64,000 nucleotides of DNA from Blattamonas nauphoetae (taxonomy: Eukaryota > Preaxostyla > Oxymonadida). Of this stretch, positions 45,516 through 57,813 are shown one piece after another. A program made the position numbers and the translations under genes. Numbering within the stretch: the stretch's first letter is position 1; each line of letters opens with the position of its first letter. The stretch lies in NCBI GenBank assembly GCA_033064195.1, contig JARBJD010000002.1, positions 744,001 through 808,000 of the forward strand. Reading direction: 5' to 3'. The notes below the pieces were generated by a model. It worked only from the letters and a program-made list of their open reading frames with translations. It made no database searches and was not told where the DNA came from.

Positions 45516-46557
45516 ATGATCAGAGCTCTCGTAATTCTTCTGTTTCATTCATTGTGTGCGGACGTTCACGCTCCCTCTTCACACCCAGAACGCACGTCAT
45601 GGCAGCCTCACGAATTAGCATTAATGAAAGAAAAATGCCTCCTTGCCTTCTATAATCGTAATTTCACAGACTCTAGCCCAGAAACAAATGAAAAGTCAAA
45701 GCACACTTTTTTTGATGAAGCACTTGGGGATTGTCTCTGCAACGGAGATGAAGATGGATGTAACACCGCTTCATCAATCAAGAATGACTTGTTGTCGGCT
45801 CGAACAAGCTCTGCCCGGGCAACTCCACTCCAAGCCCAAAGTTCAGTGACCGCCTACAAAGCCCAACAGCAATTTCTGAAAAAATTAACTGAAAAACCAA
45901 TACCTTCAATGAGTCACACCACAATTTCACAACATTTCAAGCTCTATGAAGGTTTGACTCTTTCCTCGTTTCTTTTCTCTCTTATTCCAGAGAGTGTTGC
46001 TCGTTTTAATGCACTCCGGAGAGTCATCGCTGAAGCAAAGGTCTCATCAAAGCCAGAATCCGAAATCCTTGAGCTTGAGTCGAAATTGGCGGTTGAATAC
46101 AGTTTTATCGTCCTTCACGAGCTGTTCTTTATGAATACTTCACCAAATCAAACAGAACCGACAGAACGTTTGACATCATTCATAAAGGAGCACTATGGGA
46201 AGGACGTGACGGGTTTACTCTCAGACATCGTGACAGTTGGGGACAATGATGGAGGACTGGGATGGATTGTTCTCCTCCTCAACTATGAGAACAAGGGACT
46301 CGTCCTTGGATTCTTGAATGGATACGACATTGCATCAATTGCCAATATGCATCCGCTGTTTGTCGTTGATGTCTGGGAACACGCCTATGTGTCTGACTTC
46401 GGGTCTCTGGGACGGAAAGAATATCTGACACAGTATAACAGGAATATCGACTGGAAAATGGTGTGTTGTTTGTTTGGTTCAATTTGAGTTGTTATCATAG
46501 ATTGAAAAGCGTTTGGATGGCGGATTGAAGATAATCGATAAAAAGCAGAAAAAATGA
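45516..46557 (+). CDS. Secreted Fe/Mn superoxide dismutase-like protein
   Basis: Superoxide dismutase fold behind a signal peptide (MIRALVILLFHSLCADVHA). Four metal ligands are visible: His in SQHFKLYE (H-x-x-x-Y as in KHHxxY), His in VLHELFF (compare NHTFYW), and the Asp and His of DVWEHAY. GWIVLLLNYENKGLVLGF and the end YNRNIDWKM complete the C-terminal domain. Introns: 42 nt in frame at the H-ligand exon, and 40 nt before the final IEKRLDGGLKII. The protein is about 320 residues, longer than usual because of an N-terminal extension of about 120 residues with a Cys cluster (DCLCNGDEDGC). Cambialistic metal choice cannot be judged. Secretion of a Fe/Mn-SOD is unusual. Confidence 0.8.
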
Positions 46558-46746
46558 GGCTTTCATCCGTTTCTTCGTCAATTCATTAAAACAATCGTCT
46601 TCTTTTTCAAATATTGTACCCCAGCATTTCTTCAAATGCATTTAAGTTCATACGGGGTCCTGGATCTTGGATCGCCCCAAACGTTCGGAGAGATCATTAG
46701 ATCTGGAAAATCCTCATCTCGCCCGTTTAGCATTTTAAGAGTAGAA

Positions 46747-49718
46747 ATGAGCAAACAGTACTGCTTCATGTTTGGGGAACACCCCAACGTATGCTAACAC
46801 TCCCATCCCTCGAAATCGTCTCATTCTTCACTCCATTTTGTGCATTTGGATACGTTTTTTTCATTCGCCTCAACACTTTTTTCTCCTCAATGCTTTCTTC
46901 CATCTTCGTACCTTCCAGCCAACCAAAGCCATCCTTGGAGGCAAAGGTATTGGTCTCGCTGACATGACCAAATTCGGCCTCCCCGTCCCATACGGATTCA
47001 CAATCACAACCGAATGCTGCCACTTCGGAAAGGACCTCCCAGCAGGTATAATATTTCTCTTGTTGAAATGCATTAATTATTAGATGTTGAAAAACAAATT
47101 GACGAATGCATCAAGAAATTGGAGGAGAAGTCCGGAAAGAAATTCGGTGATCCAACAAACCCACTTCTTGTCTCTGTTCGTTCTGGTGCAGCTATTTCCA
47201 TGCCCGGTATGATGGATACTGTCCTCAACCTTGGTCTGAATGCCGAAACTCGTGAGGGACTCGCAAAGAAGACCAACAACCCCCGCTTTGCTGCCGACTC
47301 ATACCGTCGTTTCATGCAAATGTTCGGAAATGTCGTCATGGAAATTGAACATGATAAATTCGAAAAAGTTCTCGCCTCAGTCAAGTCCAAGCATAGCCGT
47401 GTTCTGGACACAGATCTCACAACCGAAGAACTCGACGAAGTCATCGTTGGCTACCAAGATCTTGTTCGTAAGGAGAAAGGAGAATTCCCAACTGACCCAC
47501 GTGTCCAACTTAGGATGGCAATTGACGCTGTCTTCGGCTCATGGAGCAATCCTCGTGCTGTCACATACCGTCGTCTCAATGGCATTACTGGGCTGATTGG
47601 CACAGCTGTCAATGTTCAAATGATGGTTTTCGGAAACACTGGTGACCGCTCCGGAACTGGTGTTGGATTCACTCGCAACCCATCAACTGGAGAAGCTGGT
47701 GCTTATGGTGAGTACCTGCTGAATGCTCAGGGTGAAGATGTTGTCGCTGGTATCCGTACCCCTCACCCCATCACTCTTATGGAGCAAGAGCTTCCTGAAA
47801 CCTACAAGGAACTCATGGCTGTCTTCCAACTTCTTGAGAAGAACTTCAAGGACATGCAAGATATTGAGTTCACTGTTGAAGAGGGTAAACTCTTCATGCT
47901 CCAAACAAGAAGCGGAAAGAGAACTGCTGCTGCAGCTGTTCGCATCGCTGTCGAAATGGTTGAAGAAGGTCTCATCGACAAAGAAGAAGCACTCATGCGT
48001 ATTGATGCCGATAGCATCCCACAACTTCTTTTCCCACGTCTCGATGATGCTGACAAAAAGAACCAAAAACTTCTGGCTAAGGGTCTTCCAGCATCTCCCG
48101 GTGCAGCCATTGGCAAACTTGCATTCACAGCTGAAGAAGTCGTGAAGCGCCTCGCTGCTGGAGAGAAAGATCTCATCCTTGCTCGTGAAGAGACTTGCCC
48201 AGATGATATCGAGGGAATGAATGCCGCCAAGGGTATCGTCACTGCTCGTGGTGGAATGACAAGGTTTGTCAAAGAAAGGATTTTGTTTTGGATATGATGT
48301 ATAACTTAACTCAGCTCACTCTGAGAGCAACATGAAGTCTTAATCACAATGGCTGATCCAATCTTTTTTTGTTCTCTTTCTCTTGGTTTTTGATCTGCTC
48401 CTCATTCTCTTTTGTTGTTTCCTCTAGTCATGCTGCTGTCGTTGCTCGTGGAATGGGCAAGTGCTGTGTTTCTGGTGTCTCAGCTCTCCATATTGACGCT
48501 GACAAACAGCAGATGATCGTTGGAGGCAAAACTTATGGTCCAAATGATTTCATCACTCTCGATGGATCCACTGGAGAAGTCTTCGAGAACAAAGTTCAAG
48601 TTGTTGAAGCAACTGTTTCTGGCCACTTCCAGACCATCCTCGACTGGGCCAATGAATTCAGGCGCCTCGGTGTCAGAGCAAACGCTGAAAACCGAAAGGA
48701 TGCCATGAAAGCTCGTGAATTCGGAGCTGAAGGAATTGGTCTTGCTCGTACTGAACATATGTTCTTCACTGGAAATCGTATTATCGCTGTCCGTGAAATG
48801 ATCCTCGCTGACCAAGTTGAGAAACGTGAAGAAGCATTGAACAAGCTTCTCCCATATCAGCGTGCTGACTTTGTTGACCTTTTCTCTGTCAACGAAGGTC
48901 TCCCTGTGAACATTCGTCTTCTCGACCCACCACTTCATGAATTCCTCCCATCAACCAAAGCTGACATGAAGCAGATGGCTGAAGAAATGCACATCTCCGT
49001 CGAAAAAGTTGAGCATCTTTGCGCCAGCATGCACGAAATCAACCCCATGATTGGGTTCCGTGGTTGCCGTCTTGGTGTTGTCTACCCAGAAATTTCCCGC
49101 ATGCAAATCCGTGCCATCGTGGAAGCCGCATGTGAATGCGTTGAAAAGAATGCCAATTACAAATTTGGTGGAATTGAAATCATGATTCCAGTTGTTGCTC
49201 ATGTCAAGGAAGTCGAAATCCTCCGTGAAGTCGCTCTTGACACAATCAACAAGGTGTTCGCCGAAAAGAAGCAAACCAAAGAACGCATCCCATACAAGGT
49301 TGGTGTCATGATTGAGCTTCCTCGCGCTTGCATCACTGCTGAGGAAATTGCCAAGGTTGCTGAATTCTTCTCATTCGGAACAAACGATCTCACTCAAACC
49401 ACACTCGGATACTCTCGTGATGATGCCGGTAAATTCATCCCTGTCTATCTCGAGAAGAACGTTTACGAAAAGGATCCATTCCAAGCTCTTGACCAGACAG
49501 GTGTCGGTGAACTGATTCACATGGCTGTTGAAAGAGGACACAAGGGCCGCTCAGATATCCACTGTGGAATCTGTGGAGAACATGGAGGTGAACCATCATC
49601 CATTGACTTCTGCCATCGTGCTGGACTTGATTATGTTTCATGCTCACCATTCCGTGTTCCAGTTGCTCGCATCGCTGCAGCTCAAGCCGCAATTCGTGAG
49701 AAGAGATCCAAGCAGTAA
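46747..49718 (+). CDS. PPDK: Pyruvate, phosphate dikinase
   Basis: Interconverts PEP, AMP and pyrophosphate with pyruvate, ATP and phosphate; central to PPi-linked glycolysis in anaerobic protists. Exons 46747-46788, 46919-47045, 47084-48263 and 48428-49718 total 879 residues, normal length. The start is MSKQYCFMFGEHPN; the ATP-grasp region has LGGKGIGLADM and SVRSGAAISMPGMMDTVLN; the swivelling domain has GGMTSHAAVVARGMG with the catalytic His; the PEP domain has GFRGCRLGV and the HCGICGEHGGEP loop with the catalytic Cys. The third intron (164 nt) splits the Ser codon just before the catalytic His. No N-terminal targeting peptide is seen, so it is cytosolic. Ends in TAA. Confidence 0.97.
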
Positions 49719-49875
49719 ATCTTTCATTTCTGTGAATCAATCATTCTCCATCTAACCTCCATTCTGTATTCTTTTTAAGTTGTTTTGAGAAAATTCAAAC
49801 CAGGAATCGATGAATTGCATGAAGTGTTTACGGAATATCAGAATAAAGGAGGACAGATCTGTGGCTTGAACGTTA

Positions 49876-50813
49876 TTATTCCTTTTTCTCTGTCGTTTCA
49901 GTTCCTTCCTGTTGCTTGCTAAGTCTTCGTTGTTTGACATCAAAGTTGAAGAATCGTGCGATTGCTGGAATTACGATTGAAGACAGAATGTTTCATACAG
50001 ACTTCGGCAATTGTAGACTGTTCACGCAAATATGCGAGATCTTCCTTGACAGCAGCCAATGTAGTCTTGGCATTTTCAAGGTTCCTTTCCAGAAGATCTT
50101 TGGATTCAGTGTAGGTATACTCAACCATAACATTAGCCTGGGGCAACGTGTATGACGGATACAATATAAAAAGAGGGTAGTTTGAGAGTAAAAAGCTAAA
50201 TTTCACACTCCAAGCCACAGACCAACTGTTTTTGTCTTCTGAATCGTAGCTTGAGTGTACACATTATCGTGGAGCATGAAATCGACATCGTGAGGTTCTG
50301 CTGATTCCTAAATGTGGAATTGGGCATGAGAGTACATCAGAGTATGGTGAGAAAAGTGTAAGAAGACGATAAATCTTGAGAAAGGCAATAAATACAGCTT
50401 TATCAATCAAATGTTGGAGAGCCGATAAGGTATTCTTGATGTCTGGGATCTTCTTCTCGAGATTATCACGACGAGCAACGAGACTTCTCTCCATAAACTT
50501 GTATTTTCTAGGATAGGTTATTGTGATATAGCGGAAATTGGGAAAGATGATGATGTGGTGAAAATTTCGTGTATGAACGATGTTCATACCCATAAAGATC
50601 ATTGATTGCTTCAATAACAGCTTCTACTTTGCGAGTTTGTAGGAATTGTGGAATATCTGTGACAAAAGGAGCTGATGGAATCCCTCTTGGATTTGGTTCA
50701 CTTCGTTTCACACAAGAAGGCATATCAAAGATAACTTCGATTGAATGAGCAATTCCGCCTTGTGTCTGTGTCTGTGGTTCCGATGAGATGTTCAGAGATG
50801 CACTTTGGGCCAT
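49876..50813 (-). CDS. PFDN3: Prefoldin subunit 3 (VBP1)
   Basis: Alpha-type subunit of the prefoldin cochaperone that feeds actin and tubulin to CCT. The start is MAQSASLNISSEPQ; NPRGIPSAPFVTDIPQFLQT matches the GIPEAVFVEDVxxFM start of PFDN3. The coiled coils are KYKFMERSLVARRDNLEKK and LLERNLENAKTTLAAVKEDL, with the hairpin strands DNVYTQATIQKTKTVGLWLG and ANVMVEYTYTES between. After a final 36-nt intron the end reads IARFFNFDVKQRR (human MARVYNWDVKRR). Five exons, introns 36 to 88 nt. It is divergently arranged with PIG-U: only 29 nt separate the two start codons. Confidence 0.9.
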
Positions 50814-50842
50814 TGATTGGTGAAAGAAGAACTCACAAAACA

Positions 50843-52280
50843 ATGGGTGCGTTTTTTCGATTCATGAGAAAACCGAGTCTGATCCATTTTCTCCTCGCCT
50901 TCTGTGTGCGAATCGGATGTTTCTTCCTCTCAAGCTACATTGAAGGAGATCTTCTAGAATTTGTTTCACCAGTTCACGCAAACCGTCTAATTCGAGAAGG
51001 GGCATATCTAAGCAAACAAGGAATCAATCCATACTCAGTCAATTATGTTCACAGCCATCCAATGGTGATGTTTCTGAGTGAATTCCTCCCCAATCTCCCA
51101 CTCTTTCATCTCGCCTTCACAATCTTCTGTGAACTTCTCTCTTATCTCGCATTGTCCCAAATCAGTACTCTTCTCAGCAAAAGATGTTCTTCAAGGGAAA
51201 AGAAAGAAGTGCAGAAAGAGAATACAAACATCTTTTCAAAAGGATGTCACATCATCCCTCTCTATGTCTTCCTCTTTGTGCCTTTCCACTGGTTCTTTGC
51301 TGCCGCTCGCTCATTTTATCCTCTTCTACTCCTTCTTCAAATTTTCAGCGTTTTTTTCGCTGTTTCAGGTCTGTGTTCTTCATTTTGAACATCTCTTCAG
51401 GAAAACACATGTTGACTCTTCTATTTCTCGCATTGATGGTTTCCATCGATATCTATCAGATTCTTCTGGTTGTTCCAACGCTTTTTCTTCTTCAACATTT
51501 CCAAAAGCGAATGTCAAAACCAAAATCCAAACAAAACTCACATTCACAATCAATGAATCTTTCAAGAACTCTATTGGATCTGCTCCTTTTTCTTGTTTTG
51601 TATGGTTTCATTCTTGTTGGGGGTTATCTTGGACTTCGCTCTCTATCTCAATCTGGAATCCAATCTCCGGAACTGACTGCATCGTCTCCCATCTCTCTAC
51701 TAAACACACAAGGATTTTTCAAGTCCTTTGCTCATTCATGTATCCAATATCCCATTCTTGGGAAGGATAGTCGAGTTTCATCGTCGTTCCTCTGGTATTT
51801 TCGCTCACAAGTTGGATATGAAGAACATTTCCTCGTTTATATCATTCAACTACTGCCATTTGCCTTTACTACTGTGTTACTACTCCGCTTTTCGTATGAT
51901 CATCCTGTTTTTATCGATCTTTCAGATATCTTCCTCTCGAACTCTATATCTGTATATATGGTCTCCTTGTCTATTTTTCAACAAACTCTTCAATTGCTGA
52001 ACTTGGCCTGTTCTTTACAATGTATTTCTTCGTCCCGAGACTCTCTGCACGTACGCCATTTTCTTTTTCAACTTTTTCAGGACTCCCATCAATCAGTTGG
52101 AGCTGGCCGATTCTGATTGTACCTCTTATCCTTGAATATATCTTTCGGGTGTTGTATACAGCGTACGAAATGGGAAACACAAACATCAGTTGGTTTCCGC
52201 TCTTCGCCTTTTGGGCGATGTTCGGACTTGGTCTTGGGTTCTTAATTCGCTCATTGGCAACTCTGTCCTCTCAACAATGA
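50843..52280 (+). CDS. PIGU: GPI transamidase subunit PIG-U
   Basis: Multi-pass ER membrane subunit of GPI transamidase, which attaches proteins to GPI anchors. The start MGAFFRFMRKPSLIHFLL leads to VSPVHANRLIREGAYLSKQGI, matching the PIG-U loop ERVEVVSPLSSWKRVVEGxxLL and SPYSG. Further exons give FHWFFAAARSFYPLLLLL, VSGKHMLTLLFLALMVSI, SSSFLWYFRSQVGYEEHF (compare NIGLFWYFFxEMFxHF), FSYLPLELYICIYGLLVYF and SWSWPILIVPLILEYIF, about ten membrane helices in all. Introns are about 32, 32 and 30 nt. Together with the ManC-like gene at the window start it points to a working GPI/GDP-mannose pathway. Confidence 0.85.
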
Positions 52281-52399
52281 TTATTCATCATTTTTCTCTT
52301 CATTATCCACGTCACCCTGAAAATTGGAATGGACTCATTGAAGACAAAGTTCAGACAATCGCTGAATCGGAACACAGCGATAATCAGCAAGTCGAAAAA

Positions 52400-53913
52400 T
52401 CACGTCATTGGGCCCATGATCTTCTCCACATACACAGGGCGCATGGACTCCAAAAGATAGGGCTGCGCGATGCCTTTCATCTCTTCTCGCCGTGTCCGAA
52501 CTTTTTCTGGGCGGAGGACAAGGTCGCAGAGTCGTTTGTAGAGTTGGTTGTCGGTGTTGTAGAGATGTTCCTTTCCGAACAATTCGGGGTAGACAAGGCG
52601 GTTGGGGCAGAGTGGGAAGCATCCAACAGCAACAGCTTCAAGAACACCCACTCCAAAGAACTCGTGGACAGCTGTGGAAAGAATCACGTCGCACGTGTTC
52701 AGATGACTAAAGAAGGGAAGCGTGGCTGAGAGTGAAGAAGCAATACTCAAAATAGTCCTGCTTCGAGGGGAGCCTCCCCCACTGAACAATGTGGGCGGCA
52801 AGATCCGACTTGGCTTTCGTGAAAATGGGCGGCTCCTCACCAAACGGCTGGCCTAGATTGGAGAGAGAAATGTGGGTTAGAAATCAAGACGAGGGAGACC
52901 AAGAATGCTGATTTCGAAAGTTGAGCCCAGTTGTCTTGTCTCCAGCTTCATCCTTTTCTCTCCTGTCTCAGCTGATTGACTCTCTGTGGTTGCAGTGGAT
53001 GGAGTATCATCATTTTGCGTATTCTGAACGAGTCTCTTTTGATGCAAACCTTCGCAGAACGTTTTGAGGAGGAAGAGAACGGAGAAGAGAGAGTCTGGAT
53101 TCTTGTCGTGCTCCCATCGCCCGTTCCAAACAATCCGAAGAGGTCTGTCTTCGCTGAGGGGAGGAGCAGGTTGGGGCTGAAGGGGAGTGAGTGGGTAGTG
53201 AAGGACAGATGAACGGGACCGAATCCTGTCGAGGAACGCTGCGAATGTGGAACGAACTGAGGATGAGCAAACATGGAGACGGTCGGTAATCGGGGAGTTT
53301 TTTCAGAAAATGACTCATTTCACCAAGAAAACTTGTCATGTTGAAAGAGGAGTTGAAGAAAACATGATCTGCCGATTGACATGAAACCTAGTTGAAATCG
53401 ATGGATGAATGATATTACAAACAATCTGAATCCATCCAAATTGAAAATCTGATTCATCGGTGTGTTGTACAGGATAAATTAGCTGATTCTGGACGAAATG
53501 AATGGCATTAAGATGCTTTTTAATGGTGAGAGAAGAATACTTCGTGCATATAGATCAATTTCACCCAATTCTGAAAATCTTTTCGAAGACCTGTTAAGTG
53601 AGAAGTCAGAAAGACGTAAGGAGAAGTGAAGAAGGGACCAAGGAACTCTGCGAGGTGGAAAACACTCGAACACAGTAAAATGCCTGGAGTGTCTCCCTGT
53701 TGAGGGATTGTTTCAGCAAAATACATTGATGAGCATCGAATCCTCCAATGGAACTGATAGTCTGGTGAGCAAAGGGTTAGATGAAACCTTGACTCCTCTC
53801 TGAGTATAAACCTCCATTTCGAGGATTGGTTCAAAAATGGTTTTAAGGATTTCAACAAATTGTTTGTGTGAACCGCTGTCTTCATAAAATGGTTCAATAA
53901 CCACCAATTTCAT
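52400..53913 (-). CDS. GTDC1: tRNA-queuosine mannosyltransferase (GTDC1/QTMAN)
   Basis: GT4-family glycosyltransferase that mannosylates queuosine in tRNA-Asp of animals. The N-terminus [19 protein letters not shown] matches the GTDC1 start MSILIIEAFYGGSHKQL. Exons then give [100 protein letters not shown], and the donor-binding block [19 protein letters not shown] with [15 protein letters not shown]. At least seven introns of about 36 to 90 nt are needed, each checked for frame. Function in this organism is by homology only. Start at 53913 chosen from family length. Confidence 0.85.
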
Positions 53914-54074
53914 GGTAGTTGAAAGATTGATGAGATCGAACCATACCATAAAACTTTGAAGCTGTTTATCTTCATTCTGGAGAAATCGACAAACTACGAA
54001 CGCCAAATACGAGTATAGCATTTCTTTGGTTATTTTCTTGCCTTATTTTTTTTCATTTCTCAGACAGGGTGAGG

Positions 54075-57000
54075 ATGTCTACTGCTCCATCAAGAAAAGG
54101 CAAAATAAGTTCGCGAATGCGCCTATGTCCGTCAATATTCTACGACTTGCCTCCTTTTCTCATCCATTCCAATGGTGCTTCTGTGTCGTTCTTCAAACCT
54201 GCTCACAACTCCATTCCCCCAACACTCAAGGTATCCTTGGCAATTCATTCACATTGTTTTGCAATTATCCCATTCTCTTATGGTACAATCATCAAGACCA
54301 CGAGTCAGTGCCCTGAAATCGTCCGAGCGGTCTATCAAAATGGAGGTATTGAAACAGAAAAGACAGATCAAGAATCATGGATTGGGTAGCTCTTCTTTTC
54401 ATGAATATCACAATTTATTTTTCTTTTCTCCTTCTATGCTATGTCTTTTTCCATAGGCTATGGGGACGACTCACGAAAGTATCTTCCTTTTTCTATTTTA
54501 TCGAGCAATCCATCTCTCAGTCAGAATACCTTGCCCTCCATCCTTTCAATAGATCAAATCATTTTCCTTGCACATTTGAACTTGGTCGAAAGGTTTTTTG
54601 GTCTCATGTTCGACTTTTCTTTAGGACAATCTCCACAAACACCTCATGGCATTGGCATCACGTTCCTCGCCAGCTCATTGTAATTTTTTCCCAAAAACTT
54701 ATATTTTCCCCCGGGACGTAGATTTGTTTCGAAAAGATACAGATGGCGTCTCGACAGGTCCGTATATCATCAAGCCAGTTGCTGCATCTCGTGGAATCGG
54801 GATTCATGTTGTCAATTCTGCAAAAGAGGTTGAATGCACCCCACAGACTCTCGCACAAGAGTATATTGCCAATCCTTTCCTCATTGATGGGTACAAATTC
54901 GATCTCCGCTTGTATATTGTTGTGATGGGATACGACCCCCTTCGCCTCTACCTCTATCGCGATGGAATCGTCCGCTTTGCCTCGCAAAAGTATGATGCCA
55001 AGTCAACCAATCAATTTGCTGCCCTCACCAACTTTTCAATCAATAAGGCAAGAAGTGATTTGTGTGGGGAAAAGGGGAAAGGGTGGACAACTTCTGATGA
55101 TTCACAATGGCTTGAAGATTTTTTTGACGATGAGGAAGACGAAGATGATGAAAGTGATGATGGGCATGAACGGATACAGCACTTCAGGACTCGAAATGAG
55201 GACATAGAAACTGAAAATGCAAACGAGGTGAATGAACACTCGGAAACTGACTCTCCTCGCTCGAATGCCCTTAGCAATCGGGGTACATCGCCGGCGTCTG
55301 TTGTCCCTCCCTATCAGTCGTTCAATCAAATGGCCAATCTGTCCCCACACTCAAAGATGGCTCCCGCGATGCCAACACTCCCAAATCGCTCGAACTTGCC
55401 CCAATCTCCGTCGACGTCCCAAAAAGATCACGAAAGAGTGACGCAGCTCCTGAAAGGGAAGCACACTCTGAAATGGCGCCTGTCAGACCTCCGCCTGTAC
55501 CTTCGATATCACCGAAACGTGGACGACAACGTCATCATGCGCCGCATTCATGACGTGCTCATCAAAACATTCATCGCCGCAGACGAGACATTCACGAAGG
55601 AGCTGCAGTCCACTCTGCGCTACCCGCAGACGTGCACCGAGCTGTACGGAGTGGACATCATGCTCGACTCCAACTGCCGACCGTGGATTGTGGAGATAAA
55701 CACGTCGCCGTCGATGAATTCGGGGTCTGAGATTGACGAGATTGTGAAGGGGAACATGCTCAGCGATTTCCTTACCCTGCAGGGGAACACACCCATCTGC
55801 CATCAGAAGAAAGGAAAGGCAGACGCAAAAGAGGGGCGGAAGGAAGTCTGCATCAACCTCGTCGGGAAGGACGACATTGCCAAGCTCAATTCTCTCCTGA
55901 TCGAGGAGAAGGGGAAAAGGCAGCAGAGCGAAGACAGCGGGACTGTCCATCCCAATCCACCACCCTCCCCTCCGACTGAGAATGGGACGAAATCTCCGTC
56001 GCCAAAGCCACAGAAACCCATCCAACTCTCATCGCATCCGTACAAAGTGGCGACGTCCTCGCATCCGGTCTCCTTCCTCTCGTATCCCCCACCGCTGCCG
56101 CCTCCGTCCTTCAACACGCTGTCCAGCAAGACCCTCAAAATATCAAAGCTTCCACCGCACGATCTCGCACTGCTCCGAATTGTCGAAGGCGAGTTCTCGA
56201 GAAGAGGTGGATTCCAGCGCATCTTCCCAACACCGTTCAACTGGAATCTCTACTCTCAATTCTTCCAGACAAAGCACTACTCGGACACTCTCGTCGGCTC
56301 GTTTCTTCAGCAGCGACACGAAAGAACGTGTGGTGCAGCGGATTCACTCCCTCCTGACCAACCCTCACGAAGTGATCAGCCAATGGACACAAAGCTCAAA
56401 TGTCCATTCTGTCAGAAGCATCACAACAACGACCCGCTCTTTGAACTCGGATCGGTCTGTCTGTTCCAACCGGCATCTCCCGTGTACGTGACAGAGGCGG
56501 GGATCAAGAAACCGCGATACCCGTCCATCTGGTACTTGGACGACGAGGACTGCTGCCCTCCCGGTTCATCATCACCTCACACAGCAACGAAGTCGAGCTC
56601 TGTGAACAGCCAGATGACACTCTCCATTTCGACACTTCCGTCGTACACGTCGCTCTTCATCATTCCCATCCTGCCCACACCACTCATCCCTGACAAACGT
56701 CCTGTCCTGATCTCACCTGCCCAACAACCTCTCCTCACGACTCTCCGAGCCTCGATAAAGAAAGCTCAGAAGAACCAGCTCCAAAGGTTTTCGTATGGAA
56801 AGCGAGACCATTCGTCGCCATCCCTCTTCTCACTGGCGCCCAACGCAGAAGAAACAGACCGACCTCTCTCTCGTCTGCGCGATCGACAAACTGTTGGTCC
56901 GAATTCTTCATCACCACAACTTCGCCAATTATCGACTTCACACTTCACCTCCCGACAAACACAACCACACGTCAGCTTCAGGCCGTCCCTCCCCACTTCA

Positions 57001-57813
57001 TCGTCCTTGGGTAAGACCCCTCTTGTTGCTCTCCCTCGGCTCTCGTCGCGAAGTGTGCCGCTGTTTCAGTTTGGACAACTTGGAGCACACCAACCATCGA
57101 GTCTTCAGAAAGATCCCATGGTCCAGAGTCCTCTGAAGGACCGGCCATTAAACAATACAAGCAGCGAGCCAGAATCCGATCAGAAAGCCACGCTCCCTCC
57201 ACTCCCATCGTCTGTCACCACTCACCTCAATGCACTCCTTCAGGCCAAAGCCAACAAACCACAAAAATCGAAATCAGTCCCAAGTGTTCTGTTGACTCCT
57301 CCTCACATGAGCTCCAATCCAGAAATGAGGACTGATAACATTGAAGACAAACAGAAGTATGCTCTCCCCACCATCACCCAACTCCCGGAACTCTCCCCGT
57401 CCCCTCAAAAACACACGTCTATCCCCGAGAATGGTCCAGCTCCACAGTCCGCATCATCTCCTTTCCAGACCACCACACTCCTCCCTCTCACTTTGACCAC
57501 GCTGCAAACATCGTCGTTGCGGACACCCACTCCGGAGTCAAAGTCGGAGGGGCGGTTGGCTGTTCTCCCTCCCAACACCACCATTAGTCAAGCTTCTCAT
57601 CGTTTTCCTACATCCACCCAGTCTTCTTTCTCTGCGCCTTTTCGTTCATTTGCGACTGATGTCACTCCGCCTCGCTCATATCAGACTCCACTTCTCCCTT
57701 CTCGTCATCCAATGTCATCACACAACCAACAACGGTCTCTCCCCTTCATTACACCTGTACGATCAACGCCCTCCATCATGACTCAGAACATTCGCTCAAT
57801 GTATCCACCGTAA
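54075..57813 (+). CDS. Tubulin-tyrosine-ligase-like glutamylase/glycylase (TTLL)
   Basis: ATP-grasp ligase that adds glutamate or glycine to tubulin tails. Three introns (about 72, 44 and 36 nt) lie near the N-terminus; after splicing, SWIGLWGRLTK, NHFPCTFELGRKDNLHK and FFPKTYIFPRDVD match TTLL4/5. The core follows: IIKPVAASRGIGIHVVN, QEYIANPFLIDGYKFDLRLY, GIVRFASQKYD, LTNFSIN, HDVLIKTFIAADETF, CTELYGVDIMLDSNCRPWIVE and INTSPSMNSGSE. Two things are odd: a disordered insert of about 115 residues (55110-55440) inside the catalytic core before KWRLSDLRLYL, and a C-terminal extension of about 640 Ser/Pro-rich residues with a CPFCQKHH cysteine motif. About 1,170 residues. Consistent with flagella in this organism. 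Confidence 0.88.
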
